A stretch of 32,830 nt of DNA from an uncultured Oscillospiraceae bacterium (GTDB lineage Bacteria; Bacillota; Clostridia; Oscillospirales; Oscillospiraceae), in NCBI GenBank assembly GCA_947631395.1, contig CANRLF010000022.1, positions 1 through 32,830 of the forward strand, in the 5' to 3' direction. Below, piece after piece: positions 32,605 through 32,830 of the stretch. The stretch's first letter is position 1. Every line of letters begins with the position of its first letter. A program made the translations under genes and the position numbers. A model generated the notes under the pieces. That model ran no database searches, had not been told where the DNA came from, and saw only the letters and a program-made list of their open reading frames with translations.

Positions 32605-32743
32605 TTTACAATTTGTCCCATTCGTAGTACTATTAAATCACAGCTTAACCGATCCTCGAAATTTTACCTATCGAGAACCGTAAGCTCATATCTTTATCCC
32701 ACAACCCTATTTCCGGCGGGCCCCCAGCCCGCCCCCTTTTTTT
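32605..32743 (+). ncRNA. Candidate orphan small RNA with own promoter and terminator
   Basis: A promoter-like TTTACA, 17 bases, TACTAT (32605-32633) is followed about 80 bases later by a strong terminator GGCGGGC-cccca-GCCCGCC-CCC-TTTTTTT (32715-32743). No plausible reading frame lies between. The transcript (about 32640-32743) can form a long-range stem AGCTTA (32642-32647) / TAAGCT (32681-32686) enclosing CTCGA / TCGAG (32655-32659 / 32671-32675). It is divergent from the GTPase-NYN promoter. I do not recognise a known RNA family. The terminator, facing plus with no upstream gene, is the main support. Confidence 0.5.
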
Positions 32744-32777
32744 ACAAAAATCCCCCCACCCCCGCCCGCAGGCGCAA

Positions 32778-32827
32778 GGCTCCCCTCTCTGAGGGGAGCT
32801 GTCGGCGCAGCCGACTGAGGGGAGTCC
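32778..32827. repeat. Repeat module C, copy 4, at window edge
   Basis: GGCTCCCC-tctctga-GGGGAGCT, GTCGGC-gca-GCCGAC, TGAGGGGAGTC, preceded by CGCCCGCAGGCG and followed by the start of the same linker. The array probably continues past the right edge. Confidence 0.88.
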
Positions 32828-32830
32828 GCC

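Overview
The window looks like a chromosomal segment of a GC-rich, anaerobic, spore-forming member of the Clostridia, most likely Oscillospiraceae/Ruminococcaceae-like (taxonomy is inferred, not computed). The reasons are: a complete spoIIAA-spoIIAB-sigF operon; Gram-positive Shine-Dalgarno sites and consensus TTGACA/TATAAT promoters; a valine T-box leader; strict-anaerobe genes (FeoB, flavodiiron protein, rubredoxin, PPi-type phosphofructokinase); and plant/host-glycan hydrolases.

Layout. At 1-90 there is a possible FMN-type leader for a gene off the left edge. At 187-2411 is a plus-strand pair, GH88 unsaturated glycuronyl hydrolase and DUF2264. At 2513-4159 (minus) an ECF-like sigma factor is followed by an unrecognised beta-repeat protein. 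At 4281-5510 (minus) is PPi-phosphofructokinase. At 5744-8208 (plus) are DUF2975, an XRE regulator, DUF4173 and a bioY gene cut short by a 194-bp repeat element. At 8439-13375 (minus) is a tight four-gene unit: FeoA-FeoB fusion, FeoB-associated/HMA fusion, a 486-aa unknown and a YjbR/EVE-like fusion. At 13505-15482 (minus) a multidomain flavodiiron protein precedes rubredoxin. At 15907-17404 (minus) is spoIIA. At 17500-20409 (minus) valS sits behind a T-box and a perfect consensus promoter. At 21164-26636 (minus) are GH2 beta-galactosidase, an alpha/beta hydrolase, an MBL hydrolase and a PdaB-like deacetylase. At 27403-29186 (plus) are a CPA2 antiporter and a stand-alone LysR-type HTH. At 29515-32498 (minus) a Tet(M)/EF-G-like GTPase fused to a YacP/Rae1-type NYN nuclease is coupled to a GNAT gene. 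At 32605-32743 (plus) is a candidate orphan small RNA.

Two repeat systems explain most of the non-coding DNA. The first is a ~194-bp element with short terminal inverted repeats and several internal hairpins, one of which covaries between two full copies (8209-8402 plus, 29283-29475 in the opposite orientation); a fragment lies at ~2448-2507. All three sit against terminator hairpins, and one truncates bioY. The second is a modular family of paired hairpins (15624-15762, 20445-21160, 26802-27273, 32778 to the edge) whose second stem also covaries, resembling REP/BIME arrays.

The best candidates for something undescribed are the 194-bp terminator-associated element, the orphan sRNA locus, and the unknown proteins in the sigma and feo operons. 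The GTPase-NYN fusion is the most suggestive protein architecture: it joins a ribosome A-site GTPase fold to a nuclease family with an A-site mRNA-cleaving member.
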